A stretch of 36,214 bases of DNA from Bacteroidaceae bacterium (GTDB lineage: Bacteria > Bacteroidota > Bacteroidia > Bacteroidales > Bacteroidaceae): the NCBI GenBank assembly GCA_017447625.1, contig JAFSNB010000026.1, positions 1 to 36,214 of the forward strand, read 5' to 3'. A model generated the notes under the pieces. That model had not been told where the DNA came from and ran no database searches. It saw nothing but the letters and a program-made list of their open reading frames with translations. Shown piece by piece: positions 15,552 through 23,952 of the stretch. Both the position numbers and the translations under genes were made by a program. Each line of letters opens with the position of its first letter. Positions within the stretch are counted from its first letter, which is position 1.

Positions 15552-17336
15552 GTGAAACAGATAAGGAATTTTTGCATAATTGCGCATATTGACCACGGGA
15601 AGAGCACCCTGGCCGACCGCCTTCTGGAACGTACGAACACGATTCAGGTCACAGAGGGCCAGATGCTTGACGATATGGACTTGGAGCGTGAGCGCGGCAT
15701 AACCATCAAGAGCCACGCCATACAAATGCTCTACACCCTAGAGGGTCAGGAATATACGCTGAATCTCATAGACACCCCGGGTCATGTGGATTTCTCATAC
15801 GAGGTGAGCCGCTCCATCGCTGCATGCGAGGGGGCTCTGCTCGTGGTCGATGCCACTCAGGGCGTTCAGGCCCAGACCATTTCGAATCTGTATATGGCCA
15901 TAGACCACGACCTTGAGATTATTCCGGTCGTGAACAAATGTGATATGCCGAACGCGATGCCGGAGGAGGTTGAGGATGAGATTATCGACCTGCTGGGCTG
16001 CAAGCGCGAAGAGATAATCCGTGCCAGCGGCCGAACGGGCGAGGGTGTTGATGATATCCTGCGTGCCGTCGTGGAGAGGATTCCGGCACCCGTGGGTGAC
16101 GACAAGGCTCCACTGCAAGCGCTCATCTTCGATTCTGTGTTCAATTCCTTCCGAGGTATAATTGCATACTTCAAGATCGTTAACGGATGCATCCACACAG
16201 GTGACGAGGTGCAGTTTATCAACACCGGTAAACAGTATCGCGCTGACGAAATCGGTGTGTTGAAGATGGACATGCTGCCGTGCGCCGAGCTTCATCAGGG
16301 CGATGTGGGATATATCGTGAGCGGCATTAAGACCGCCACCGAGGTGAAGGTGGGAGATACCATTACCCACGTGGCAACAGCCGCTCAGACGCAGGCCATT
16401 GCCGGCTTCGAGGAGGTTAAGCCGATGGTCTTCGCCGGTGTCTATCCCATTGAGACCGAAGACTTCGAGAACCTGCGAGCCTCTTTGGAGAAGCTGCAGC
16501 TGAACGATGCATCGCTTACCTTCCAGCCCGAATCGTCCGTAGCCCTCGGCTTCGGTTTCCGCTGCGGTTTCCTCGGACTCCTGCACATGGAGATTGTTCA
16601 GGAACGTCTCGACCGCGAGTTCAATATGGATGTAATTACCACGGTCCCGAACGTGTCCTATATGGTTTATGACAAACAGGGCGGAGTTAAGGAGGTACAC
16701 AACCCGGCCGGTATGCCTGACCAGACCCTTATCGACCACATCGAGGAGCCGTATATCCACGCTTCTGTCATAACAACGGCGAACTTCATCGGTCCGATAA
16801 TGACCCTCTGTCTCGGCAAGCGTGGCGAACTGGTCAAGCAGGACTTCATCAGCGGCAACCGCGTGGAGATACAGTTCCTTATGCCGCTGGGCGAGATTGT
16901 GATAGATTTCTACGATAAGCTCAAGAGCATATCCAAGGGCTATGCCTCTTTCGACTATCACCAGGCTGGCTTCCGCCCGTCGAAGCTCGTGAAGCTCGAC
17001 ATCCTTCTGAACGGCGAACCCGTGGATGCACTCTCCACCCTTACCCACGTGGACAACTCGGTGGATTTCGGCCGCCGTATGTGTGAGAAACTGAAAGAAC
17101 TGCTTCCGCGCCAGCAGTTTGACATAGCTATCCAGGCTGCCATCGGAGCCAAGATCGTGGCTCGTGAGACGGTGAAGCAAGTACGCAAGGACGTAACTGC
17201 CAAGTGCTATGGCGGTGATATCAGCCGTAAGCGCAAGCTGCTGGAAAAGCAGAAGCGCGGAAAGAAACGAATGAAACAGATCGGTAACGTTCAAGTGCCG
17301 CAAAAGGCCTTCCTTGCCGTTCTGAAGCTGGACTAA
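15552..17336 (+). CDS. lepA: elongation factor 4 (LepA)
   Basis: This 594-residue translational GTPase starts with GTG at 15552; the protein begins [19 protein letters not shown], the normal LepA N-terminus. GTPase motifs are AHIDHGKST (G1), [15 protein letters not shown] (G3) and NKCD (G4). The LepA-specific C-terminal domain ends with [23 protein letters not shown]-type sequence. LepA binds the ribosome and can back-translocate or assist assembly. Length is normal. It lies 23 bases after the phosphate transporter gene, so it may share that transcript. It is followed by a repeat-filled gap. Confidence 0.98.
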   Translation: MKQIRNFCIIAHIDHGKSTLADRLLERTNTIQVTEGQMLDDMDLERERGITIKSHAIQMLYTLEGQEYTLNLIDTPGHVDFSYEVSRSIAACEGALLVVDATQGVQAQTISNLYMAIDHDLEIIPVVNKCDMPNAMPEEVEDEIIDLLGCKREEIIRASGRTGEGVDDILRAVVERIPAPVGDDKAPLQALIFDSVFNSFRGIIAYFKIVNGCIHTGDEVQFINTGKQYRADEIGVLKMDMLPCAELHQGDVGYIVSGIKTATEVKVGDTITHVATAAQTQAIAGFEEVKPMVFAGVYPIETEDFENLRASLEKLQLNDASLTFQPESSVALGFGFRCGFLGLLHMEIVQERLDREFNMDVITTVPNVSYMVYDKQGGVKEVHNPAGMPDQTLIDHIEEPYIHASVITTANFIGPIMTLCLGKRGELVKQDFISGNRVEIQFLMPLGEIVIDFYDKLKSISKGYASFDYHQAGFRPSKLVKLDILLNGEPVDALSTLTHVDNSVDFGRRMCEKLKELLPRQQFDIAIQAAIGAKIVARETVKQVRKDVTAKCYGGDISRKRKLLEKQKRGKKRMKQIGNVQVPQKAFLAVLKLD

Positions 17337-17340
17337 TGGC

Positions 17341-17459
17341 CCGGGGGGCTCCCAGAGGGGGAGTTGTTTAAAGTTTAAGGTTTAAAGTTTAAGAAATATA
17401 TAAATTATAAAGCCCATATTCCGCAGGTCTCTCCCCCTCGGGGGAGTCGGTGGGGGGCC
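17341..17459. repeat. paired GC-rich palindromic repeats around a TTTAAG tract
   Basis: The lepA-crp gap holds a GC-rich hairpin module (17343-17364, GGGGGGCTCCCAGAGGGGGA). A short TTTAAAGTTTAAGG tract lies at 17367-17392. A second GC-rich module at 17431-17459 contains the palindrome CTCCCCCTCGGGGGAG followed by TCGGTGGGGGG. The two modules are in roughly opposite orientation. The second resembles the element inserted inside the glycogen synthase gene at 25060-25104. The modules may also act as transcription attenuators after lepA, but no T run follows. Confidence 0.75.
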
Positions 17460-17476
17460 TAAAATTAAATCGAAAT

Positions 17477-18058
17477 ATGGATAAATGTCGTGACATCGCT
17501 CGTGAGATAGCAAGACGCTATTGCACTCTCACCCCGCAGGGGATTGAGACTCTCGGCAACATACTCGTTCCCTTCAAGGTACCCAAGGGTGCTGACATTA
17601 TGGTCGAGGGTGAGGTCTGCAAGTACATGTACTATGTAGAGAAGGGACTAGTACGACAATACTATTACAAGGGCGGACGCGACGTGACAGAGCATTTCTC
17701 CTACGAAGGACGAATTGTTATCTGCATAGAGAGTTTCCTGAAGCAGGAACCATCGCGGCTCATCGTCGAGGCGCTGGAGAATTCCTGGCTCTACGGTATT
17801 CCCTACGACCGCCTGCGCAGTCTGATTGAGACCGACAAGGAGATAGAGCGCCTCTATCGTAAGATTCTGGAACACGCTCTGATTTCCTCGCAGGAACATG
17901 CAGACAGCCAGCGCTTCGAGAATGCCAGCGAGCGTTATATTCGCCTGTTGAAGACCAAACCGGAGATTATCCTCCGCGCTCCTATGGTGCATGTAGCCTC
18001 GTTCCTGCAGATGACTCCCGAGACTCTAAGCCGCGTGCGTGCCGCTCATGTTGACTAA
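17477..18058 (+). CDS. Crp/Fnr family transcriptional regulator
   Basis: This 193-residue protein has a cyclic-nucleotide-binding-like beta-barrel (about 25-125, with GADIMVEGEVCKYMYYVEKGLVRQYY). A dimer helix and a short helix-turn-helix follow near the C-terminus (APMVHVASFLQMTPETLSRVR). The frame is open back to a GTG at 17450, but that lies inside the palindromic repeat; the ATG at 17477 gives the usual family start. The canonical cAMP-binding arginine and glutamate pattern is not evident, so the ligand is unknown. Its end overlaps the methyltransferase gene by 11 bases. I see no clear promoter box between the repeat and the ATG. Confidence 0.88.
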   Translation: MDKCRDIAREIARRYCTLTPQGIETLGNILVPFKVPKGADIMVEGEVCKYMYYVEKGLVRQYYYKGGRDVTEHFSYEGRIVICIESFLKQEPSRLIVEALENSWLYGIPYDRLRSLIETDKEIERLYRKILEHALISSQEHADSQRFENASERYIRLLKTKPEIILRAPMVHVASFLQMTPETLSRVRAAHVD

Positions 18059-18797
18059 GGCTCGCATCCAGCTCATACGTTCCCTCGCCACGTCCAAAGG
18101 CCGGCGCAGCGAGGGCTTGTTTGTGGCCGAAGGGCCAAAGCTCGTAAGCGAGTTGCTTCCCCGTCTCTCCCGCGTATATATGGCGGCCACCGAAGAGTGG
18201 AGTGGGGAAGAGCCCGACGACCGAATCAGCGACGCTGAACTATCGCGTGCAAGCCTGCAGCAGCATCCACAGCAGGTGATAGCTCTCTTCAAGATTCCTA
18301 CGTACGACGTATCTCTTGAAACGGCCTGTCGCAACGGCCTTTGTCTGGGTTTGGACGATGTTCAGGACCCAGGAAATCTCGGAACTATAGTCCGTGTGGC
18401 CGACTGGTTCGGCGTGACTGATATCTTCTGTTCGCAGCACACAGCAGACATTTGGAATCCAAAGGCCGTTCAGGCCACGATGGGGGCAGTCTCTCGCGTG
18501 CGCGTTCATTATATTAATAATATAGCTGAAGCCATAGCTGCACTCACTGCCGACATCCCCGTTTATGCCACGGCTCTCGATGGCGAGAGCGTCTGGGAAA
18601 CAGAGCTTGCAAACGGCGGTCTGGTAATAATGGGCAATGAGGGTAACGGCATTTCCGACGCAGTTATGAGAGTATGCCGCAAGCGCCTGCTTATCCCCAA
18701 CTATCCTCAGGGGCGAGCCACCAGCGAGAGCCTCAACGTGGCTATGGCCACAGGAATAATTCTCAACGAGTTCAGACGTAGAACAGTCAACAGATGA
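18048..18797 (+). CDS. SpoU/TrmH-family RNA methyltransferase
   Basis: This 249-residue protein begins MLTKARIQLIRSLATSKGRR from the ATG at 18048; an upstream GTG at 18039 is less likely. It has an N-terminal RNA-binding substrate domain, then the SPOUT knot motifs: LDDVQDPGNLGTIVRVADWFG (motif 1), IMGNEGNGISDAV (motif 2), and IPNYPQGRATSESLNVAMA (motif 3). It should 2'-O-methylate ribose in rRNA or tRNA using S-adenosylmethionine; the target is not readable. It starts inside the end of the Crp-like gene and its last four bases (ATGA) contain the tamL start, so all three are tightly coupled. Confidence 0.92.
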   Translation: MLTKARIQLIRSLATSKGRRSEGLFVAEGPKLVSELLPRLSRVYMAATEEWSGEEPDDRISDAELSRASLQQHPQQVIALFKIPTYDVSLETACRNGLCLGLDDVQDPGNLGTIVRVADWFGVTDIFCSQHTADIWNPKAVQATMGAVSRVRVHYINNIAEAIAALTADIPVYATALDGESVWETELANGGLVIMGNEGNGISDAVMRVCRKRLLIPNYPQGRATSESLNVAMATGIILNEFRRRTVNR

Positions 18798-21115
18798 ACG
18801 CCCGTAAAATCCTACCGTTGCTCTTGGCTGCAGCTATGTCTCTTGTAGGCTGCTCGCCAATACGTTTCCTTGGTGAGGACGAGACAATGTTGCATAAAGT
18901 CCGCATCACGAGTGACGACAAGCAGGTGGATAAGAGCAAACTCGGTGGATACGTGCGTCAGCATCCTAACTCACGGTGGTTCAGTCTGTTGAAAGTTCCT
19001 CTCGGAATCTATTGTATGAGCGGAACGGACAGCACGCGCCGTTTCAACCGTTTTATGCATCGCGTGGGCGAGGCACCGGTTGTCTATGATTCACTTTTGG
19101 CAGAACGCGCTGCCGCCGATATGGAAGCGGCTGTGCAGGGGTTGGGCTATCTGCAGGCAGAGGTGAATCTGGATAACAAGGTCAAGAAACGCCGCGTCAA
19201 CGTAAACTTCAGCATTCACGCAGGTCCTCACTATAGCGTCAGGAACATCTACCGAAACGTGGAAGACCCACGTGTTGATAGTATAGTGTCGGCCACGTGG
19301 GACGATACCGTTTTGGAAGAGGGGATGCCGTTCAACATCAATCTGCTCGACGAGGAGCGCACCCGCATTACCTCGCTGATGCAGAACCAGGGCTTCTATT
19401 ATTTCAATAAGACCATGATTCGCTTCGATGCGGACACTACTGTGGGCAATCATCTTGTTGATATCGCCCTCAATATCCCTATGTATAAGCCTTCGGGACA
19501 GAGCGGAGCCGTTCCTCACCCCAGTTATAGCATACGTCGTGTGAATTTCCTCTCGGGGATAAACCAGCAGGAGTTGGAGCAGTCCCGCAGCGGTTTGGAT
19601 TCCACGATGATGGCGCCGGGCGTCTGGGCTTACCATCACGGCCGAATGTTGCTCCGACCCAAGTTCCTGCTCCGGCGCATTGACCTGCAGCCGGGCGACA
19701 AATACTCGGAGCAGGCTGTACAGAACACATATAGCAGTCTGGCCTCGCTCTCGGCGGTTATGAATGCCAACGTCTCTTTAGAACCGGCCGGAACCGACCC
19801 CGACTCGCTGGATGCATACGTGGCCGTACACACGGGCAAGCGCCACGGCCTCTCGGCTGAACTCGAAGGCACGAACTCAGCCGGAGACCTCGGAGCCGCC
19901 CTCAGTCTGGGTTATTACAACCGCAACCTCTTCCGCCGAAGCGAGCAATTCAGCTTCAAGATCAGGGGCGCGTTTGAGGCTATCAAAGGGCTAAAAGGTT
20001 ATGACGACCAGAATTATCTGGAATACAGCGCAGAGATGGAGCTCAATTTCCCTGAGTTCAAGTTTCCGTTCCTGACTCAGCGTTTCCATCATGAGGCCAA
20101 GGCGCAGAGCATAGCCTCGCTCATGTTCAACTCGCAGGACCGCCCCGAGTTCCACCGTCGTGTCCTCACCGCAGCGTGGCGCTATCGATGGCACCGTCTC
20201 AACCGCAAGCGCCAGCACCGCTTCGACTTCATTGACCTGAACTATATCTTTATGCCGTGGATAAGCAATACTTTCCGCGAAGAGTACCTCTCGGACAACA
20301 GCAGCCGCAACGCCGTGCTACGCTATAACTACGAGAACCTGTTCATAATGAAATGGGGTTATTCCTTCCAATATACCAGCGTCGCCCCGACATCACAGAA
20401 CGTCTCATACGGCACCAACGCCTATTCGGTACGTATGGGCATAGAGACTGCGGGTAACTTCCTACAAGGCATCCACCGTCTGTTCGGTAAGGACAAGAAC
20501 GAGCAGAAGGAGGCATATACGTTGTTCAACATCGCTTACGCGCAGTACGTGAAGTTTGACTTTGACTTCGCCAAGAGCTTCCGCTTCGACGACCGCAACT
20601 CACTCGCTCTGCATCTGGCTCTGGGTGTCGCTTATCCCTATGGGAACTCCAAGGTGTTGCCTTACGAGAAACGCTACTTCAGCGGCGGTGCCAACAGCGT
20701 ACGCGGCTGGAGTGTGCGTGGTCTTGGCCCGGGAAGCTTCAAGGGAACGGACGGACGAGTGGATTTTATTCATCAGACGGGAGACATGAAGTTAGATATG
20801 AGCGTGGAATACCGCACTCACCTCTTCTGGAAGATGGACGCGGCGGCGTTCATCGATGCTGGTAACATCTGGACTCTGCGAAACTATGAGGAACAGCCGG
20901 GTGGTAAGTTCCGCTGGCAGACCTTCTGGAAACAGATTGCCGCCTCCTACGGCCTTGGAATTCGTCTGAATTTCAGTTATTTCATTCTCCGTCTCGACTT
21001 CGGTATGAAGGCCGTGAATCCTGCTTACGAGACTCGCCGAGAGCATTTCCCAATCATCTATCCCAATTTCAAACGGGATGCAGCTCTCCATTTCGCCGTT
21101 GGCTTGCCGTTCTGA
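18794..21115 (+). CDS. tamL: TamL-type outer-membrane assembly lipoprotein (BamA/TamA family)
   Basis: This 773-residue protein has a lipoprotein signal (lipobox LVGC, cysteine 20). POTRA-like periplasmic repeats follow (about 30-330, with YLQAEVNLDNKVKKRRVNVNF). The C-terminal part is a 16-strand Omp85 barrel. It carries the conserved RYFSGGANSVRGWSVRGLGPG loop (about residues 625-645), in which VRGW is the VRGF-type lid motif, and it ends VGLPF with a terminal phenylalanine. A lipidated BamA-like barrel with this start is the Bacteroidota protein TamL, thought to work with TamB in outer-membrane assembly. No tamB is adjacent here. It starts four bases inside the methyltransferase gene. The family call is strong and the TamL name fairly sure. 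Confidence 0.88.
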   Translation: MNARKILPLLLAAAMSLVGCSPIRFLGEDETMLHKVRITSDDKQVDKSKLGGYVRQHPNSRWFSLLKVPLGIYCMSGTDSTRRFNRFMHRVGEAPVVYDSLLAERAAADMEAAVQGLGYLQAEVNLDNKVKKRRVNVNFSIHAGPHYSVRNIYRNVEDPRVDSIVSATWDDTVLEEGMPFNINLLDEERTRITSLMQNQGFYYFNKTMIRFDADTTVGNHLVDIALNIPMYKPSGQSGAVPHPSYSIRRVNFLSGINQQELEQSRSGLDSTMMAPGVWAYHHGRMLLRPKFLLRRIDLQPGDKYSEQAVQNTYSSLASLSAVMNANVSLEPAGTDPDSLDAYVAVHTGKRHGLSAELEGTNSAGDLGAALSLGYYNRNLFRRSEQFSFKIRGAFEAIKGLKGYDDQNYLEYSAEMELNFPEFKFPFLTQRFHHEAKAQSIASLMFNSQDRPEFHRRVLTAAWRYRWHRLNRKRQHRFDFIDLNYIFMPWISNTFREEYLSDNSSRNAVLRYNYENLFIMKWGYSFQYTSVAPTSQNVSYGTNAYSVRMGIETAGNFLQGIHRLFGKDKNEQKEAYTLFNIAYAQYVKFDFDFAKSFRFDDRNSLALHLALGVAYPYGNSKVLPYEKRYFSGGANSVRGWSVRGLGPGSFKGTDGRVDFIHQTGDMKLDMSVEYRTHLFWKMDAAAFIDAGNIWTLRNYEEQPGGKFRWQTFWKQIAASYGLGIRLNFSYFILRLDFGMKAVNPAYETRREHFPIIYPNFKRDAALHFAVGLPF

Positions 21116-21185
21116 GGAATCCTTTTATAATCGTAAAAAGTTTAAAAAAATAGAACTTTTTGAATCAATCTGTTATATTTTTCCC

Positions 21186-21193
21186 TAACTTTG
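21186..21193 (+). promoter_or_regulatory. promoter -7 box for the MBL-fold hydrolase gene
   Basis: TAACTTTG matches TAnnTTTG, 19 bases before the ATG at 21213. Confidence 0.65.
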
Positions 21194-21212
21194 CGGCAAA
21201 ATATAAACCAAG

Positions 21213-22055
21213 ATGCTAAGATTTATCAGTTTAGGCAGTGGAAGCAGCGGCAATTGCTACTACTTCGCAGCCGGCCAGACTAGGTTCCTGATAGATGCGG
21301 GCGTGAGCTTCACACAGCTGCGTAAGCTCTTTCAGTCACTGGGCCTCTCACTGCGGAATCTTGATGCGGTGCTGGTCACTCACGACCATGCAGACCATAT
21401 CAAGTCCGTGGGAAAATTGGCCTCGGACTGTGGCCTGCCCATCTACTCTACGGAGTTGGTTCATCAGGGCATAGCGCGAAACTACTGCGTCGCACCAAAG
21501 CTGGATTCCGACAAAAAAATCATTATCAAGAAGAATGAGCCCTTCACTCTGGGCGATTTCACCATTACCCCGTTCCACGTACCTCATGACAGCACCGACT
21601 GCGTAGGTTATCGTCTGGAGGTGGAGAATATCCGCTTCTGTCTGATTACCGATATAGGTCATGTCACTGAGGAGGTGCAGGAAGAGGTGAGCAAGGCCAA
21701 TTATCTCATTCTGGAGAGCAATCACGACCGCGAGATGTTGATGAAGGGCCCGTATCCTGCTTTCCTGAAGGGACGAATTGCAGGTGCCGACGGGCATCTG
21801 AGTAACACCGAGGCGGGCGAACTGCTTGCCAACTTTGCCAGCCCGAACCTACGCCACGTGTGGCTATGCCACCTGAGCGAGGAGAACAACCATCCGGTGT
21901 TGGCACAGAAGACCGTAGATGGAATACTGCGTAGCTACGGGATTATTCCCGGAAAGGACTTCAAGCTTGAAGTCCTGAAACGCCGCAATCCCAGTCAGGT
22001 TTATGACTTGCTGCCTGAAGGCGCGAGCGATCCCTCTCTTCCTTTTGAGGATTAG
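21213..22055 (+). CDS. MBL-fold metallohydrolase, WalJ/YycJ-like
   Basis: This 280-residue metallo-beta-lactamase-fold protein carries the metal-binding motif THDHADH (56-62). Later ligands are in PFHVPHDSTDCVGYR, LITDIGHV (D and H) and LCHLSEENNH. The N-terminus MLRFISLGSGSSGNCYY is typical of the YycJ/WalJ group, proposed exonucleases linked to DNA repair or cell-wall signalling. It is cytoplasmic, with no signal peptide. It has its own promoter box and ends facing a small leftward gene, 37 bases away. The substrate is unproven. Confidence 0.9.
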   Translation: MLRFISLGSGSSGNCYYFAAGQTRFLIDAGVSFTQLRKLFQSLGLSLRNLDAVLVTHDHADHIKSVGKLASDCGLPIYSTELVHQGIARNYCVAPKLDSDKKIIIKKNEPFTLGDFTITPFHVPHDSTDCVGYRLEVENIRFCLITDIGHVTEEVQEEVSKANYLILESNHDREMLMKGPYPAFLKGRIAGADGHLSNTEAGELLANFASPNLRHVWLCHLSEENNHPVLAQKTVDGILRSYGIIPGKDFKLEVLKRRNPSQVYDLLPEGASDPSLPFED

Positions 22056-22092
22056 ACAGCGGCTCTGTGTCCGTCAGGCGTGACGCACCGAG

Positions 22093-22308
22093 TCAGTCGT
22101 TGTCCGAATAGCAGTCGAAATGCTGAATCTCAGGTTTGCGTGGCCCTGCATCCTGATACATTCCGCAGATGTGTTCCGATTCAGCCACCATCCTCTCATT
22201 GCGCATATTGCACATGGCAATAATAGGGTTCTCGAACCATTGCATATAAGTGGCGTGGGCGCAGTCAATACACCTGATCTTATTCTCTTTGTTGGTAGTT
22301 TTTGCCAT
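22093..22308 (-). CDS. small cysteine-rich protein of unknown function
   Basis: This 71-residue protein begins MAKTTNKENKIRCIDCAHAT and contains CxxC (13-16), two further cysteines (near 33 and 48) and a late HFDCY. The spacing suggests a small zinc- or iron-binding fold. A weak -7-like box, TATCTTCG (22329-22336, minus strand), lies upstream. I do not recognise a named family. The clear cysteine pattern, the isolated position between two genes and the box support a real gene. Confidence 0.65.
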   Translation of the reverse strand: MAKTTNKENKIRCIDCAHATYMQWFENPIIAMCNMRNERMVAESEHICGMYQDAGPRKPEIQHFDCYSDND

Positions 22309-22386
22309 AGGATTTCATTTTTCGGCAGCGAAGATACAGCTAATATCTGAAACTGCAAACTAAATCGAATAAAAACATATTTGTCT

Positions 22387-23340
22387 ATGTTGCTTAATAT
22401 TATATTTATCATTGTCGGAGCAGCCTTAGTGTTAATCGGAGCGGACAAACTGACTGACGGAGCCGTCGGCCTGGCACGCCGTTTCCAGGTGCCTGAAATG
22501 GTGATAGGTCTTACCATTGTAGCCTTTGGCACTTCGCTGCCAGAACTGGTGGTCAGCCTCTTCGCCTCAATCTCCGGCTCAGCCGACTTGAGCGTAGGTA
22601 ATGTGGTCGGCAGCAACACATTCAACACGCTGGTGATTATTGGTGCGACAGCTATGGCTGCCCCGATTGTTGTTCCCGAAGTGTCTTACAAGAAGGATAT
22701 CCCACTGACCATTATTGCCTCTATAGCCCTGATTGCATTGGCTCAGGACGTCTGGTTCGGCGATGATATGGACAACGAACTCACACGCGGCGACGGAATT
22801 GTGCTGCTCTGCTTCTTCGGTATATTCATGGCCTATTCTTGGTCTATGGCCAAGCATAAGGATAATGTCTCGGAAGATAATGTGAAGCCATTGACAATGG
22901 TCCGGATAATCATCTACATCCTGCTGGGACTCGTAGGGTTGATCGGAGGTGGACAGGTGTTTGTCAACGGAGCTACGGGAATAGCCCGCATGGCCGGAGT
23001 GAGCGAGGCTGTAATTGGTCTGACCATTGTGGCTTGCGGCACGTCTCTCCCCGAACTGGCCACGAGTATTATTGCGGCGCGTAAGGGGTCGAGCGGAATC
23101 GCTTTGGGCAACGTGATCGGAAGCAACCTCTTCAACATCTTCTTCGTGCTGGGTATATGCAGTTTCGTTCGGGAGATGCCTGTCAAGGGTGTGACGAATG
23201 TTGATTACATAGTAATGCTCGCCAGCGCCGTATTCTTCTGGTTCTACAGCCGATGGGACAAACGAATCAACCGTGTCGAGGGCGCTTTCTTCCTGTTATG
23301 CTTCTTCGCTTACCTCGGCTGGCTTTTATATTCTTTATAA
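22387..23340 (+). CDS. calcium/sodium antiporter (CaCA family, YrbG-like)
   Basis: This 317-residue membrane protein (ATG at 22387; the frame opens at TTG 22381) has ten or so helices in two inverted halves. Each half holds the CaCA alpha repeat: GLTIVAFGTSLPELVVS with GNVVGSNTFN in the first, and GLTIVACGTSLPELATS with GNVIGSNLFN in the second. The glutamates in SLPE are the ion-binding residues. It should exchange Ca2+ for Na+ or H+ across the inner membrane. It stands alone. The CATATTTG just before the start is one base off a -7 box and would give almost no leader. Confidence 0.93.
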   Translation: MLLNIIFIIVGAALVLIGADKLTDGAVGLARRFQVPEMVIGLTIVAFGTSLPELVVSLFASISGSADLSVGNVVGSNTFNTLVIIGATAMAAPIVVPEVSYKKDIPLTIIASIALIALAQDVWFGDDMDNELTRGDGIVLLCFFGIFMAYSWSMAKHKDNVSEDNVKPLTMVRIIIYILLGLVGLIGGGQVFVNGATGIARMAGVSEAVIGLTIVACGTSLPELATSIIAARKGSSGIALGNVIGSNLFNIFFVLGICSFVREMPVKGVTNVDYIVMLASAVFFWFYSRWDKRINRVEGAFFLLCFFAYLGWLLYSL

Positions 23341-23386
23341 CATAAGCCCACCCGGGGGGGGATTCTACATTATACATTTTACATCT

Positions 23387-23800
23387 TTAGGGTTTCTTCA
23401 GCTCAATCTTTGTTGGGATTGGCTTCAGCTTCTTGCCAACCACTTTCTTCATCACGTTTCCATCCACCTGTGCGAAGGTGAGGGTGCTGTCGTTCACAAA
23501 AGTGAGCTCGATGGCCTGAGCCTCGGAACCTAAGTCGTTGGAAACACGCATGGTAGCGTGCTGATCGTCGATAATCTTGAACTTCGTAATGTACCAGATG
23601 TTGTACAGTCCGCGTCCGCCTACATATCCGTTCATAGGGCCGAACATATCAAGTCCGGGCACGTTGACGCTCTCTTCGTAGAGGTCGATGACGAGCCTGA
23701 TCTGAAGTTCATTGTTCACAAAACGTCCTTTCCACGGCTGTCCTCCAATCAGGGGGCAGGCGAGGAGCATCAGAGCTATTGCACAAATAGTCTTTTTCAT
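23387..23800 (-). CDS. small exported protein of unknown function
   Basis: From ATG at 23800 this is a 137-residue protein beginning MKKTICAIALMLLACPL. This is a signal peptide with either a lipobox-like LLAC (cysteine 15) or a cleavage site a few residues later. The mature part is beta-rich, with GRGLYNIWYITKF in the middle, and ends in a lysine/proline-rich tail. The overall pattern (WKGRF near the start, later LTFVNDSTLTFAQVDG) resembles lipocalin-like or DUF2147-like sandwich proteins, but I cannot assign a family. The frame is open to 23845, but the promoter box at 23834-23841 lies inside that extension, so 23800 is the start. Confidence 0.75.
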   Translation of the reverse strand: MKKTICAIALMLLACPLIGGQPWKGRFVNNELQIRLVIDLYEESVNVPGLDMFGPMNGYVGGRGLYNIWYITKFKIIDDQHATMRVSNDLGSEAQAIELTFVNDSTLTFAQVDGNVMKKVVGKKLKPIPTKIELKKP

Positions 23801-23833
23801 GGTTCTATTTCTTAATATTTCTTTATTGCGGTG

Positions 23834-23841
23834 CAAATGTA
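23834..23841 (-). promoter_or_regulatory. promoter -7 box for the small exported protein
   Basis: TACATTTG on the minus strand matches TAnnTTTG, 33 bases upstream of the ATG at 23800. It rules out the longer start at 23845. Confidence 0.65.
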
Positions 23842-23905
23842 TCAATTAAGTTCGTGTTTACAATCGTTTTTTACTTTTTTTGTTGTGTAAATCACTAATT
23901 TTATC

Positions 23906-23913
23906 TACTTTTG
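23906..23913 (+). promoter_or_regulatory. promoter -7 box for glycogen synthase
   Basis: TACTTTTG matches TAnnTTTG, 39 bases before the ATG at 23953. It probably drives both glycogen genes. Confidence 0.65.
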
Positions 23914-23952
23914 CGCCCGATTTAGGATACATTAAGGTTTTACGTGTATAGA

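Noticed and set aside
22074-22628. 184-codon leftward frame
   Set aside because: It runs antisense through the start of the Ca/Na antiporter gene. The 71-residue frame inside its range is the better gene.
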